Assembly (NCBI GenBank): GCA_020860515.1
Contig: JAJBUG010000053.1
Span: 37,209-101,208, forward strand
Source: Bacteroidales bacterium
GTDB lineage: Bacteria; Bacteroidota; Bacteroidia; Bacteroidales; Muribaculaceae
Length of the DNA: 64,000 nucleotides
Direction: 5' to 3'
The notes under the pieces were generated by a model. It ran no database searches, had not been told where the DNA came from, and saw nothing but the letters and a program-made list of their open reading frames with translations. This document shows, one piece after another, positions 1 through 7,437 of this stretch (position 1 is its first letter; each line of letters opens with the position of its first letter). A program made the translations under genes and the position numbers.

Positions 1-2
1 TC

Positions 3-452
3 AATGCTGATGGCCTTGGCTATTACCCTAACGAAGCCACTCACCGAATCAACGCTGACTTCATCGATTGGAAGAGCGTAGTGCCTGGTGAAAAATACAC
101 CCTCACTCTCCATCGTGCCGACGAGGATATGCATGAGTATAAGCTTACAACAGTCCTTGCTTACAATATCCTTACCATTGGTTCAGTCATAACCAAGGAT
201 TTTGATACCAACTATGAACTTACTCTGCCTGAGAATAACAATTCAATGTTGGTGTATTGGGGTGAGCCGCAAGATCGTGTCAGTCATATCTACTACAAGG
301 AATACAAAGGCCAGTTGGTGCATGAGCGTTACCAGTGGAAAGGAAAACCAATCTTTGGTTCGCTTCACACATGCGCAGTAGATGGTAATTCTATTGATCA
401 CCTCTACGCCACCCCTGGCCTCCATACCATAACCATCCTTACCACACTCTAA
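3..452 (+). CDS. Hypothetical protein, C-terminal part (gene starts before the window)
   Basis: The frame is open from the first bases of the window, so the start codon lies upstream; the GTG at 81 is an internal Val and not a convincing start. About 149 residues are visible. They are rich in aromatic and beta-prone residues with no Cys motif, transmembrane segment or catalytic signature that I recognise. This fits the tail of a secreted or surface beta-sandwich protein, but no family can be named. A strong hairpin follows at 518-552, so this gene ends its transcript. It could belong to the mobile region or to the chromosome on its left. Confidence 0.6.
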   Translation, partial: NADGLGYYPNEATHRINADFIDWKSVVPGEKYTLTLHRADEDMHEYKLTTVLAYNILTIGSVITKDFDTNYELTLPENNNSMLVYWGEPQDRVSHIYYKEYKGQLVHERYQWKGKPIFGSLHTCAVDGNSIDHLYATPGLHTITILTTL

Positions 453-517
453 GGTATCTTCAACACTGAGCCTAAGCCGTATCAGGCGTTTACAAATAGT
501 TTTTATTTACACTGAAT

Positions 518-552
518 GTGCCGTGACCCTTCCGATCCACGGCACTTTTTTT
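518..552 (+). terminator. Rho-independent terminator
   Basis: GTGCCGTG (518-525) pairs with CACGGCAC (538-545) and is followed by seven T. It lies 66 bp after the stop of the gene ending at 452. Confidence 0.85.
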
Positions 553-604
553 ATGTATGCAATCCTCGACTTTCTTCAAGTTTTGTAAAAATTATTGTAG
601 AAAT

Positions 605-635
605 TTTGCTGCTTCAAAAATTATTCTTACCTTTG
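605..635 (+). promoter_or_regulatory. Bacteroidota-type promoter of the M23 peptidase gene
   Basis: TTTG at 605-608, 19 bp, then TACCTTTG at 628-635. This matches the -33/-7 arrangement of the Bacteroidota primary sigma factor. The ATG at 665 lies 29 bp further on. Confidence 0.75.
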
Positions 636-664
636 TGCCATCATAACCAATAATTCATCATTTT

Positions 665-1363
665 ATGACTTATCGACCTTTCGTCCTTTATGTCGGATTG
701 GCACTATCGCTAATGGCTGGTGCCCAGTCGCCATTTTATACGATCCAAAACAAGCCAAAACTATCTAAGGTGAGGGTTGTGGAGGACGATGGACCCATAA
801 CCAACGACATTCAACAACAAACAGCTCCTATGGTCGAGCCTTCATCAAAGGCTTCGACCCAAGAGGTTGCTGTTGAAATACCAGACAGCATAATGGAATC
901 CAAAGAGAAGTTGGTGCAAGCTTACCTGAGCGTGTCACCCCCAATCAAAGGCGAACTTACCGTAACTTCGCCTTATGGCATGAGGCTCGATCCTATTAAG
1001 GGTAAGAAAATGAAAATGCACCCAGGACTTGACCTGAGATCTGACACTGCCCAAGTTCTTTCGATGATGCCAGGCAAGGTAACAAAGATGGGAGCTGATA
1101 AGCGGTCAGGCATTTGGGTGTATGTTGAAAGTGGGGATATTGGCATCAGTTATTGCCATCTATCCTCGATAGCAGTGCAGAAGGGTCAGTGGGTAAATGC
1201 TGGCGAGGTATTGGCTATTAGCGGAAGCACTGGCAGCGTTACTGGTCCTCACCTCCATATTACCACCAAACATAAAGGAAAGATAATAGACCCTCAGATA
1301 GTGCTGAACTTCATCGTTAACACTCGTCGTGACATCTTATCTCAACTGCAAGCAATGAATTGA
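665..1363 (+). CDS. Secreted M23 (LytM-type) metallopeptidase
   Basis: The protein has 232 residues with a signal peptide (about 1-20, ending Ala-Gly-Ala-Gln), a low-complexity linker and a LytM domain at about 95-215. The zinc ligands are visible as HPGLDLRSD and, near the end, GPHLHI (the HxH motif). Such enzymes cut peptide cross-links of peptidoglycan in the periplasm. Many act in envelope remodelling or in opening a path for secretion machines. The gene stands alone with its own promoter and is convergent with the Fic gene. A second M23 protein (10271-11221) belongs to the conjugation operon. Whether this one also serves the mobile element or is chromosomal cannot be told. Confidence 0.85.
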   Translation: MTYRPFVLYVGLALSLMAGAQSPFYTIQNKPKLSKVRVVEDDGPITNDIQQQTAPMVEPSSKASTQEVAVEIPDSIMESKEKLVQAYLSVSPPIKGELTVTSPYGMRLDPIKGKKMKMHPGLDLRSDTAQVLSMMPGKVTKMGADKRSGIWVYVESGDIGISYCHLSSIAVQKGQWVNAGEVLAISGSTGSVTGPHLHITTKHKGKIIDPQIVLNFIVNTRRDILSQLQAMN

Positions 1364-1420
1364 TAAAATATTATAGGTGGATGTGTTTTTATAGCACCGG
1401 TATAATGTGATGAATGTGAA

Positions 1421-1454
1421 AAGCCCTGGCCAATCGTGAGATCAGCCAGGGCTT
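1421..1454. terminator. Hairpin between convergent genes
   Basis: AAGCCCTGGC (1421-1430) and GCCAGGGCTT (1445-1454) form a perfect 10-bp stem with a 14-nt loop. It sits between the M23 gene (+) and the Fic gene (-). Neither side has a long T tract, so termination is likely but not certain. Confidence 0.55.
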
Positions 1455-1458
1455 GATG

Positions 1459-2277
1459 TTATCTTCTTCCCCTTCCTCCGCTTGGAGCGAGAGGATCTAT
1501 ATCCAAAGATTCATAATAATTGTCAAGTTCCTTCCGTAGGTGTTGAGAATGCACTCCTAACATAAAATTGATAAATGGTTGTGGTGTTTCATCTTCACGT
1601 GATTTTATCAATGCTTCAATGTAACTTGCTTTTTCCCTTTTGTCAACATAACTTAATGGCAACCCCCTTTCTTCCTCAATCATATTCATCACAAGTCGTG
1701 ACATTCGCCCATTTCCATCAAGCCATGGATGAATGTCAACCAAACGTTTGTGTGCCTCAAATGCTAAAGAGTAAGCTTTGTCACAATCCATGTTTGGCAG
1801 AGATTTTCTTTGATCATTAATCCATTGACAAAATTCATTCAACTTAGCAGGAACTTTCAGGAAACTCATATATGATTTACCTCCAACTCCAGCAGTGACA
1901 TTGCACAATCTTAATTCTCCCTTTGAAGAATCAAATGAACCCATAGGAGTATTCATAGTAGAACCTGTTCTGCGCAACATTATTCCTGAGAGTTCACACA
2001 ATGATTCAACAGTAAAGGGCTTCTTGTTTCTGGCCCATTCAAGACCAGTATCATAAGCCTCTTTACAATCCAGATTCATCATTTGCTCTTTGATGGGTTT
2101 CCCATTTGCAGGAATGCCTTCATCAAAAAGCAATTGATTCTCTACTTCCGTAACTGTGCTTCCCTCGATGGCAGTAGAATGAGTAATCAACGAATATAGG
2201 TAAAACTTGTTATGGTCAATCAAGTTCTCTATATCGGAATCAAAATATTCTTCTATCAAATCATTAATCTTTTCCAT
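1459..2277 (-). CDS. Fic family protein (protein AMPylase), class II
   Basis: The protein has 272 residues. The Fic signature HPWLDGNGRMSR lies at 183-194 with the catalytic His and the GNGR anion-binding loop intact. An N-terminal inhibitory motif of the (S/T)xxxE(G/N) type is present at 34-39 (Ser34, Glu38, Gly39), which makes it a self-inhibited class II Fic protein. Fic proteins transfer AMP from ATP to Ser, Thr or Tyr of target proteins; the target here is unknown. It lies 26 bp after the AbiEii-type gene and is probably co-transcribed with it and the DUF6922-like gene. The C-terminus ends in a Pro-Ser-Gly-Gly-Arg-Gly tail that looks appended. Confidence 0.88.
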   Translation of the reverse strand: MEKINDLIEEYFDSDIENLIDHNKFYLYSLITHSTAIEGSTVTEVENQLLFDEGIPANGKPIKEQMMNLDCKEAYDTGLEWARNKKPFTVESLCELSGIMLRRTGSTMNTPMGSFDSSKGELRLCNVTAGVGGKSYMSFLKVPAKLNEFCQWINDQRKSLPNMDCDKAYSLAFEAHKRLVDIHPWLDGNGRMSRLVMNMIEEERGLPLSYVDKREKASYIEALIKSREDETPQPFINFMLGVHSQHLRKELDNYYESLDIDPLAPSGGRGRR

Positions 2278-2303
2278 AACTTTTTTATGTCTTTAAACTG
2301 GTA

Positions 2304-2990
2304 TTACATGTGAAGTCCTCCTTGTGGTTCAAACGACCAACCTAAATCCTCTTGGTTTTTCATTCCAAATAACTGGCTCGGATGATCAGTCATTTTTATT
2401 AGAACTTTTTGAACTTCTTTCCAATTTATGGGTTGGTTGGTGGTAGATTTGATTTTTTCACCAGGGGTAATATCTTCCCAATATGTTAAAGCTCTGGCAG
2501 GTACAATGCTTGATTGATTATACCTTTCCTCATAGCATCTTAACATATCCTCTAAAGAAAGGTATTTAGAAATATAAGCTAAATCTACAAAATCCTTCAT
2601 TCTTTCTCCTGAATGAGAAATAGCATTAAGTTTCATTGCAGCCAAATCTCTCATTGATGCCATTTCAATACCATCTACCTCTACTATGTCATCAATCCAG
2701 GGATATCGATGAGCTAAAACATCTAATTTTACACCATTAATGGTACCATTAATGGTGTAATCACGACATTTAGAAATGGTAGCATTAAATTTTTTCTTTA
2801 ACATCTCGGAAACATCGATAATATTAAAGTCAGTATCAGTAAATAAGTCTATATCTACACTGATACGATGTCCCATTTGGAGAGCTAAAGCTGTGCCACC
2901 AACTAATCTAAAATTGTTGAGTAAAGGTTCCCTTTGGAGAACTTTTATGAGTTCCAGTGTGTCTGGAGAAAGGGTTTGAGTTTGTAACAT
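2304..2990 (-). CDS. AbiEii/AbiGii-type nucleotidyltransferase
   Basis: The protein has 228 residues. The start is FRLVGGTALAL followed by RISVDIDLF, the GG...DxD pattern of the nucleotidyltransferase fold of the AbiEii/AbiGii family. Well-studied members are toxins of type IV-like abortive-infection systems that modify RNA. The partner upstream is not the usual AbiEi antitoxin but a short DUF6922-like protein (2945-3262) that overlaps it by 46 bp, which indicates translational coupling. A perfect 32-bp palindrome lies inside the coding sequence at 2729-2760. A role in phage defence is inferred from the family and not shown by the sequence. Confidence 0.85.
   Translation of the reverse strand: MLQTQTLSPDTLELIKVLQREPLLNNFRLVGGTALALQMGHRISVDIDLFTDTDFNIIDVSEMLKKKFNATISKCRDYTINGTINGVKLDVLAHRYPWIDDIVEVDGIEMASMRDLAAMKLNAISHSGERMKDFVDLAYISKYLSLEDMLRCYEERYNQSSIVPARALTYWEDITPGEKIKSTTNQPINWKEVQKVLIKMTDHPSQLFGMKNQEDLGWSFEPQGGLHM
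2729..2760. repeat. Perfect 32-bp palindrome inside the AbiEii-type gene
   Basis: The sequence equals its own reverse complement over all 32 bases and consists of a palindromic 12-mer (ACCATTAATGGT) repeated in tandem with TTAC/GTAA flanks. In the protein it encodes a doubled Thr-Ile-Asn-Gly. It could be an operator, a hairpin in the mRNA, or only a tandem duplication of a self-complementary 12-mer. Confidence 0.9.
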
Positions 2991-3262
2991 TGCATTTCTT
3001 CTTTATTAATTTTAAATACATTAGATACAAAATTGGCATCAAAAGAATCAAGGTTTTTAATCTTCTTTATTGAATCCTTGACGCCTTCTACACCATACAT
3101 ATTAAGAATGGCGTACCAATCATTGTAATCGCCACGTTGTACTACTCTTTCTACAACTCTTTGTTGCATCTGTTTCCAGTCAAAAGAGTTGTAATCATAT
3201 TCCCAAAGCAGTGAAGGACTTACTTTGGCATTGGGATAATATACGTAATCTTCAAAAAACAT
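2945..3262 (-). CDS. DUF6922-like small protein, partner of the AbiEii-type gene
   Basis: The protein has about 105 residues, starting at the ATG at 3262. An upstream TTG in frame is rejected because it falls inside the promoter -7 box. The sequence is rich in Trp, Tyr and Asp with no transmembrane segment. Short proteins of this kind (DUF6922) commonly precede AbiEii-type nucleotidyltransferases in Bacteroidota and are candidates for the antitoxin. That role is inferred from position only. The 3' end overlaps the start of the next gene. Confidence 0.65.
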   Translation of the reverse strand: MFFEDYVYYPNAKVSPSLLWEYDYNSFDWKQMQQRVVERVVQRGDYNDWYAILNMYGVEGVKDSIKKIKNLDSFDANFVSNVFKINKEEMQCYKLKPFLQTHWNS

Positions 3263-3280
3263 TGTAGTGACTTGTTTATG

Positions 3281-3311
3281 CAAATTTACAATAAATTTCT
3301 ATACTATACAA
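3281..3311 (-). promoter_or_regulatory. Promoter of the DUF6922/AbiEii/Fic genes
   Basis: On the minus strand: TTG, exactly 20 bp, TAAATTTG (3288-3281). The ATG at 3262 follows 18 bp downstream. This promoter decides the start codon of the DUF6922-like gene. Confidence 0.7.
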
Positions 3312-3339
3312 CTAAATAACAAATTTCTTTTGATTTATG

Positions 3340-5484
3340 CTATTGGAACTTAAGTCTTTCTTTGAGGTAGGTGTTGCGGTTGATGGCAGGGTTGTTGCGA
3401 ACTGCGTAAGCGATTTGGCGGTCATCACCCACAAGCACACAGAGCTTCTTGGCTCGTGTCAGTGCAGTGTATAGTAAATTGCGTTGGAGCATCACATAAT
3501 GCTCACTCGTAATTGGTATTACCACTACCGGATATTCCGAACCCTGCGACTTATGTATAGTAGTGGCATAAGCCAAATCCAATTCCTTGATGTCATCCTC
3601 TCTGTATTCAACAGAAGTCGATCCAAATTTGACCACAAGCATATTCTCTTTGGGATTGGCCAGTGTCACCACGCCCACATCTCCATTGAACACACCTTTC
3701 TTGTAGTTATTTTTAATCTGCATCACTCGATCATTTTTGCGATACACCGTGTTACCACATTTCACATCATTGCCATCAGACGGATTGAGCTGGGATTGAA
3801 TCAGCCCATTCAGAGCATCACATCCACTTGGACCTTTGCGCATGGGTGTCAGTACTTGTATGTCATAGCTTTCCTCCTCAGTGTAATTCTGTAGCCTACC
3901 ACTTACCAGTGACAATATTTCATTTGGTACATCAGTACGATCCTTGGAAATAAAAAAGAAATCTTTGCTGGTATTCGACAGATAAGGAGTATAACCATTA
4001 TTTACTCGGTGAGCATTCGTGATGATGCTGCTCTGAGCTGCTTGGCGAAAGATCTGAGTTAGCCTTACCACTGGCATAGTGCCACAATCAATCAAGTCGC
4101 GCAACACGCATCCAGCACCGATGCTTGGCAACTGGTCCACATCACCCACAAAAATTATTTTCATCCTCGACGGCACAGCATCAAGAAGTGAATGCATAAG
4201 CCGCAGGTCAATCATAGAACATTCATCCAATATCAGTACATCGCCATCAATCGGATTGTCTGCATTGCGTGAAAATTTGCCTGTTTGATTGGATTCCAGC
4301 AAACGATGAATGGTCTTGGCTGGATAACCAGTGGATTCCTCCATTCTCTTTGCAGCCTTTCCAGTGGGAGCTGCCATTTGCACATACAGGCCATTGGCTT
4401 TCATTGCGGCGAGTATGCCTTTGACCACTGTGGTCTTTCCTGTGCCAGGCCCACCAGTAATAATCAGAATCTTCGATTGCAACGCCATCCTTATTGCTTC
4501 TTGCTGCTGTTCGCTATAGGAGATTGAAGCTCCCTCAAACGAATATGACAGCACAACTTTTGTTCCTTTGTTTATTCCTGACCCAAGGACAAAAGGCTCG
4601 TCAAGGATAGCATGAAGATGAGTGGCTATTTCTGTCTCGGCTTGGTAAAGTGAGTTGATGTAAATCCGCTCTCCATCGATCACCCATGTCATGGTTTTCT
4701 TGTCAAGTTCTGCCTCGATATTGGGTGTAGAGGCTTCTTCTAATTTCAAAAGTGAAAGAGTATTCTTTATCAGCTGATCGCGATACAAAAAGGCATCCCC
4801 ATGACTGCCCTCAGCTTCCTTTAATGCATAAAGGATGCCAGCTGAAATTCTAAAAGGCGATGATGGCTCGATTCCTAATTTAAGAGCTACCTCGTCGGCA
4901 CGAATGAATCCAACGCCAACCATATCGTCGATTAGTCGGTATGGATTGGTTTTGATTGCTTCAACAGTCTTTTCACCGTATTTTTCGATGATTTTCTTGG
5001 CCATTGCTTGCGACAGGCCAATTTCACCAATCAGCAACTCCTGCTCTTTGCGGTTATGAGAATGTTTGTTCCATTCTTCTGCTAATTGGCGAGCCTTAGC
5101 CTTTCCCAATCCAGGAACTTTAAGAAGAAGTGTGGGATTGTTCTCAATCACCCATTGCGTCTTTTCCCCAAATTGTTTTACCAATGCATGAGCTATCTTT
5201 GGTCCGATTCCGAATATTGGACCCTTTGACAAATATTGCTCAAAGCTTTCAAGCGAGGTGGGTTCCACCTCGGTATGGCGTGTGGTCTTGAACTGACGGC
5301 CATACTGTGGGTGCGTCACCCAATCGCCTTCGAGCGAAAGAGCCATACCCTCCATCAAAGATGGGAAACTTCCTACTGCTATAAAGTCGCGCTTATGGTC
5401 ATTGTCTCGACATTTCACCAATCGGTAGTCAGTACCAGGCTTGGTGTAAACGGCTTTATGAACGGTGCAAATTATGGTTTCCAT
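3340..5484 (-). CDS. recD2: RecD2-like ATP-dependent 5'-3' DNA helicase
   Basis: The protein has 714 residues from the ATG at 5484. Starts further upstream would lie within or before the promoter at 5514-5544. Helix-hairpin-helix segments (residues about 90-205) precede the superfamily 1B helicase core. Walker A GGPGTGKT is at 344-351, Walker B (ILDECSM) follows, and the late motif ATTIHKSQGSE is typical of RecD/TraA helicases. RecD2 proteins unwind DNA 5' to 3' without RecBC. The gene ends the leftward block but has its own promoter. In a mobile element it could process transferred DNA. It may equally be a chromosomal-type RecD2 carried along. Confidence 0.85.
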   Translation of the reverse strand: METIICTVHKAVYTKPGTDYRLVKCRDNDHKRDFIAVGSFPSLMEGMALSLEGDWVTHPQYGRQFKTTRHTEVEPTSLESFEQYLSKGPIFGIGPKIAHALVKQFGEKTQWVIENNPTLLLKVPGLGKAKARQLAEEWNKHSHNRKEQELLIGEIGLSQAMAKKIIEKYGEKTVEAIKTNPYRLIDDMVGVGFIRADEVALKLGIEPSSPFRISAGILYALKEAEGSHGDAFLYRDQLIKNTLSLLKLEEASTPNIEAELDKKTMTWVIDGERIYINSLYQAETEIATHLHAILDEPFVLGSGINKGTKVVLSYSFEGASISYSEQQQEAIRMALQSKILIITGGPGTGKTTVVKGILAAMKANGLYVQMAAPTGKAAKRMEESTGYPAKTIHRLLESNQTGKFSRNADNPIDGDVLILDECSMIDLRLMHSLLDAVPSRMKIIFVGDVDQLPSIGAGCVLRDLIDCGTMPVVRLTQIFRQAAQSSIITNAHRVNNGYTPYLSNTSKDFFFISKDRTDVPNEILSLVSGRLQNYTEEESYDIQVLTPMRKGPSGCDALNGLIQSQLNPSDGNDVKCGNTVYRKNDRVMQIKNNYKKGVFNGDVGVVTLANPKENMLVVKFGSTSVEYREDDIKELDLAYATTIHKSQGSEYPVVVIPITSEHYVMLQRNLLYTALTRAKKLCVLVGDDRQIAYAVRNNPAINRNTYLKERLKFQ

Positions 5485-5513
5485 AGTTGAAGCGTTTATT
5501 AGGTTTAACACTA

Positions 5514-5544
5514 CAAAGTTACGAAATAATATCCACATTTGCAA
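5514..5544 (-). promoter_or_regulatory. Promoter of the RecD2-like gene
   Basis: On the minus strand: TTG (5544-5542), 20 bp, TAACTTTG (5521-5514). It supports the start at 5484 and places independent transcription of the helicase at the end of the tra operon. Confidence 0.75.
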
Positions 5545-5563
5545 GAGTTTAACCAATTATTTT

Positions 5564-6829
5564 TCAAGAATTTTCTAAGGTTGAAAGTATGTTTTCAAGC
5601 CTCATTCTTTCAGCCTCGGATTGCATATAGGATTGCGTGGTTTGTTTAAGCCCGAGCAACGCTCCTATCAGCAGGGTCAAAAGACTTACCCACACCGCTA
5701 CCTTAAGAGTGGTTGATTGGAGTATTCTTTTGGCCCAATACACAGGCATATCCCATAGATAATGTTTCAATGGTTGATCCAGATCTATTTTGGGAGGCAA
5801 TTGCTTGGCTCCTGACACAGTGGCTATAGCAATCTGATAAGCCTCATCAGTCCAGACTTCGCTCCATTGACTCAACTTTATGTCAAGCAGCTTATCCAAT
5901 TCTACTTTAGTTATCCCTGGAATATTCGCGTGATTGCTTATGGCGTTGGTGAATTGGCGCAACCGTTCTTCCACTGCATTGATGGCTCCAGATCGATCTT
6001 CCTCTATGGTTTTCTTTTGGTATTCAATTCGCCGTTTGGCATCTGCAAGTTCCAGTTGAGTGTTTAAGAGAATATTGGCAGATTCCCATTCTGAGATGCT
6101 GAGTTTCTTGGTAAGCCATCCTCTCAAACCTTTAGGATTAGGTATAGCCACTAATTTCTTCTTTTCAATATCTTTTTCTAAAGCAGTTATTTCATCGGTC
6201 AACTTCTTTTTCTTATTCTCCAGGTCTCTAAGGCATTTTATTAGCCATACTTGATCATTATTTTTGATTAAGATTTGTTTCCTTATGGATTCAAGTTCCT
6301 TCTTGGCATCGGTCAATTCATCTTCTGGCATTTCATCAATTAGGTCAGGCTTAGGTTCAGGAATAGTTTCTGGTTCAGTTTCCTTATTAGATGATTCTTC
6401 TTGTGCTGATTCATCTATTACTTCTTCGTACTCTTTTGTTTCACTCTCCGATAACCAGCGTTCAATTATTGCCTCCTGTTGCTCGGGTGTCAAGCCTTCG
6501 GGTATTTCATCTCCCTCTTTGATGGATTCAATGTCAATTTCATGAGTAGGTTCGCCTATTTGTGTTGGGTTCTTGATTAATATCGAAGTATCGAACTTGA
6601 CAAATGGATTTATATCATATTTGGGAAAATTGTCATTGCCAGAGTGTGTGATCATTGACAATCTTTCCATGCTATCTAAGCAACTTTGTACTGCTTCTTT
6701 CTCAAACTTAGTATCTGCGACAATTCGGTCTAACTTTTGATTGCGACGTTTGCTAAGATAGAGCCAAATAAATTTTGAGCTTTCGGGCAGTTCTTGCCAT
6801 TTGATGTTGTCTAATGCGTCCTTATTCAT
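5564..6829 (-). CDS. Coiled-coil membrane protein of the conjugation region, function unknown
   Basis: The protein has 421 residues. The first 70 or so look like a small helical DNA-binding or adaptor fold (several short amphipathic helices, no certain match). An acidic stretch rich in Glu and Ser follows at about 110-165. A long coiled coil spans about 170-290, and a single transmembrane segment lies near the end (about 385-405). There is no signal peptide, so the bulk is probably cytoplasmic with a C-terminal anchor. It is the last gene of the leftward block before the helicase and lies 13 bp from the lysozyme gene. I do not recognise the family. Confidence 0.65.
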   Translation of the reverse strand: MNKDALDNIKWQELPESSKFIWLYLSKRRNQKLDRIVADTKFEKEAVQSCLDSMERLSMITHSGNDNFPKYDINPFVKFDTSILIKNPTQIGEPTHEIDIESIKEGDEIPEGLTPEQQEAIIERWLSESETKEYEEVIDESAQEESSNKETEPETIPEPKPDLIDEMPEDELTDAKKELESIRKQILIKNNDQVWLIKCLRDLENKKKKLTDEITALEKDIEKKKLVAIPNPKGLRGWLTKKLSISEWESANILLNTQLELADAKRRIEYQKKTIEEDRSGAINAVEERLRQFTNAISNHANIPGITKVELDKLLDIKLSQWSEVWTDEAYQIAIATVSGAKQLPPKIDLDQPLKHYLWDMPVYWAKRILQSTTLKVAVWVSLLTLLIGALLGLKQTTQSYMQSEAERMRLENILSTLENS

Positions 6830-6842
6830 GTGTCTTTGAAGT

Positions 6843-7343
6843 TTAAGGTGTGTAAAGGAGTTCTAATTCTACTAATCTTCTGAGTTTTATGGATCGGATG
6901 GGTTGGCCCCATGCGTGGCAATATTCCAAGTATAGTTCTTTGATATCACGATTGCCTGATTCTAATGCTACCAACAGTTTGCTTTTGGGATTCTTGCCAT
7001 ATCCAAGCAGGGCATAAGGACCAACATTGTAAGCCAATGCGGTTAATAGCCATGCGTCTTGGCCATAGTTGATAAACATCATGTGAAGCTTTTCGAGGTC
7101 GAGCCTGAGCAGAAGCTCTGCATGGTCAGGCGTTAGTTCTTGATTCGGCCAATAAGATTCATTGGGCAGGATTTTATGACCATAACCAATATAATCGCCT
7201 TTGTTGTGATGCAATCCCTCAAAGTTTTTGCATATCAGTACTGCTCGCTCTCGCAAGTCTAAATCAAACAGGGTGTCGCCGTTCTGGCCGACGGCACCCT
7301 GTGACATCAAAAGACACATCAGAATAATAATCAGTTGCTTCAT
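6843..7343 (-). CDS. Secreted lysozyme-like glycoside hydrolase (GH24 type)
   Basis: The protein has 166 residues with a cleavable signal peptide (about 1-19). The lysozyme signature is clear: NFEG with the catalytic Glu, then YIGYGHKI, and later LAYNVGPYALLG, the usual order for phage-type lysozymes of family 24. It should cut the glycan strands of peptidoglycan in the periplasm. In conjugation operons such enzymes open the wall for the secretion channel. It is placed after the coupling protein gene, which fits that role. Confidence 0.82.
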   Translation of the reverse strand: MKQLIIILMCLLMSQGAVGQNGDTLFDLDLRERAVLICKNFEGLHHNKGDYIGYGHKILPNESYWPNQELTPDHAELLLRLDLEKLHMMFINYGQDAWLLTALAYNVGPYALLGYGKNPKSKLLVALESGNRDIKELYLEYCHAWGQPIRSIKLRRLVELELLYTP

Positions 7344-7437
7344 TTACAGTGTTGTGGAATGATAATCTTTGTTCATGTGTTAGAATTTAGTTGCACATTT
7401 GGTTTGTTATCCTTGGTTTCATATAGCTTCAAAAGTT

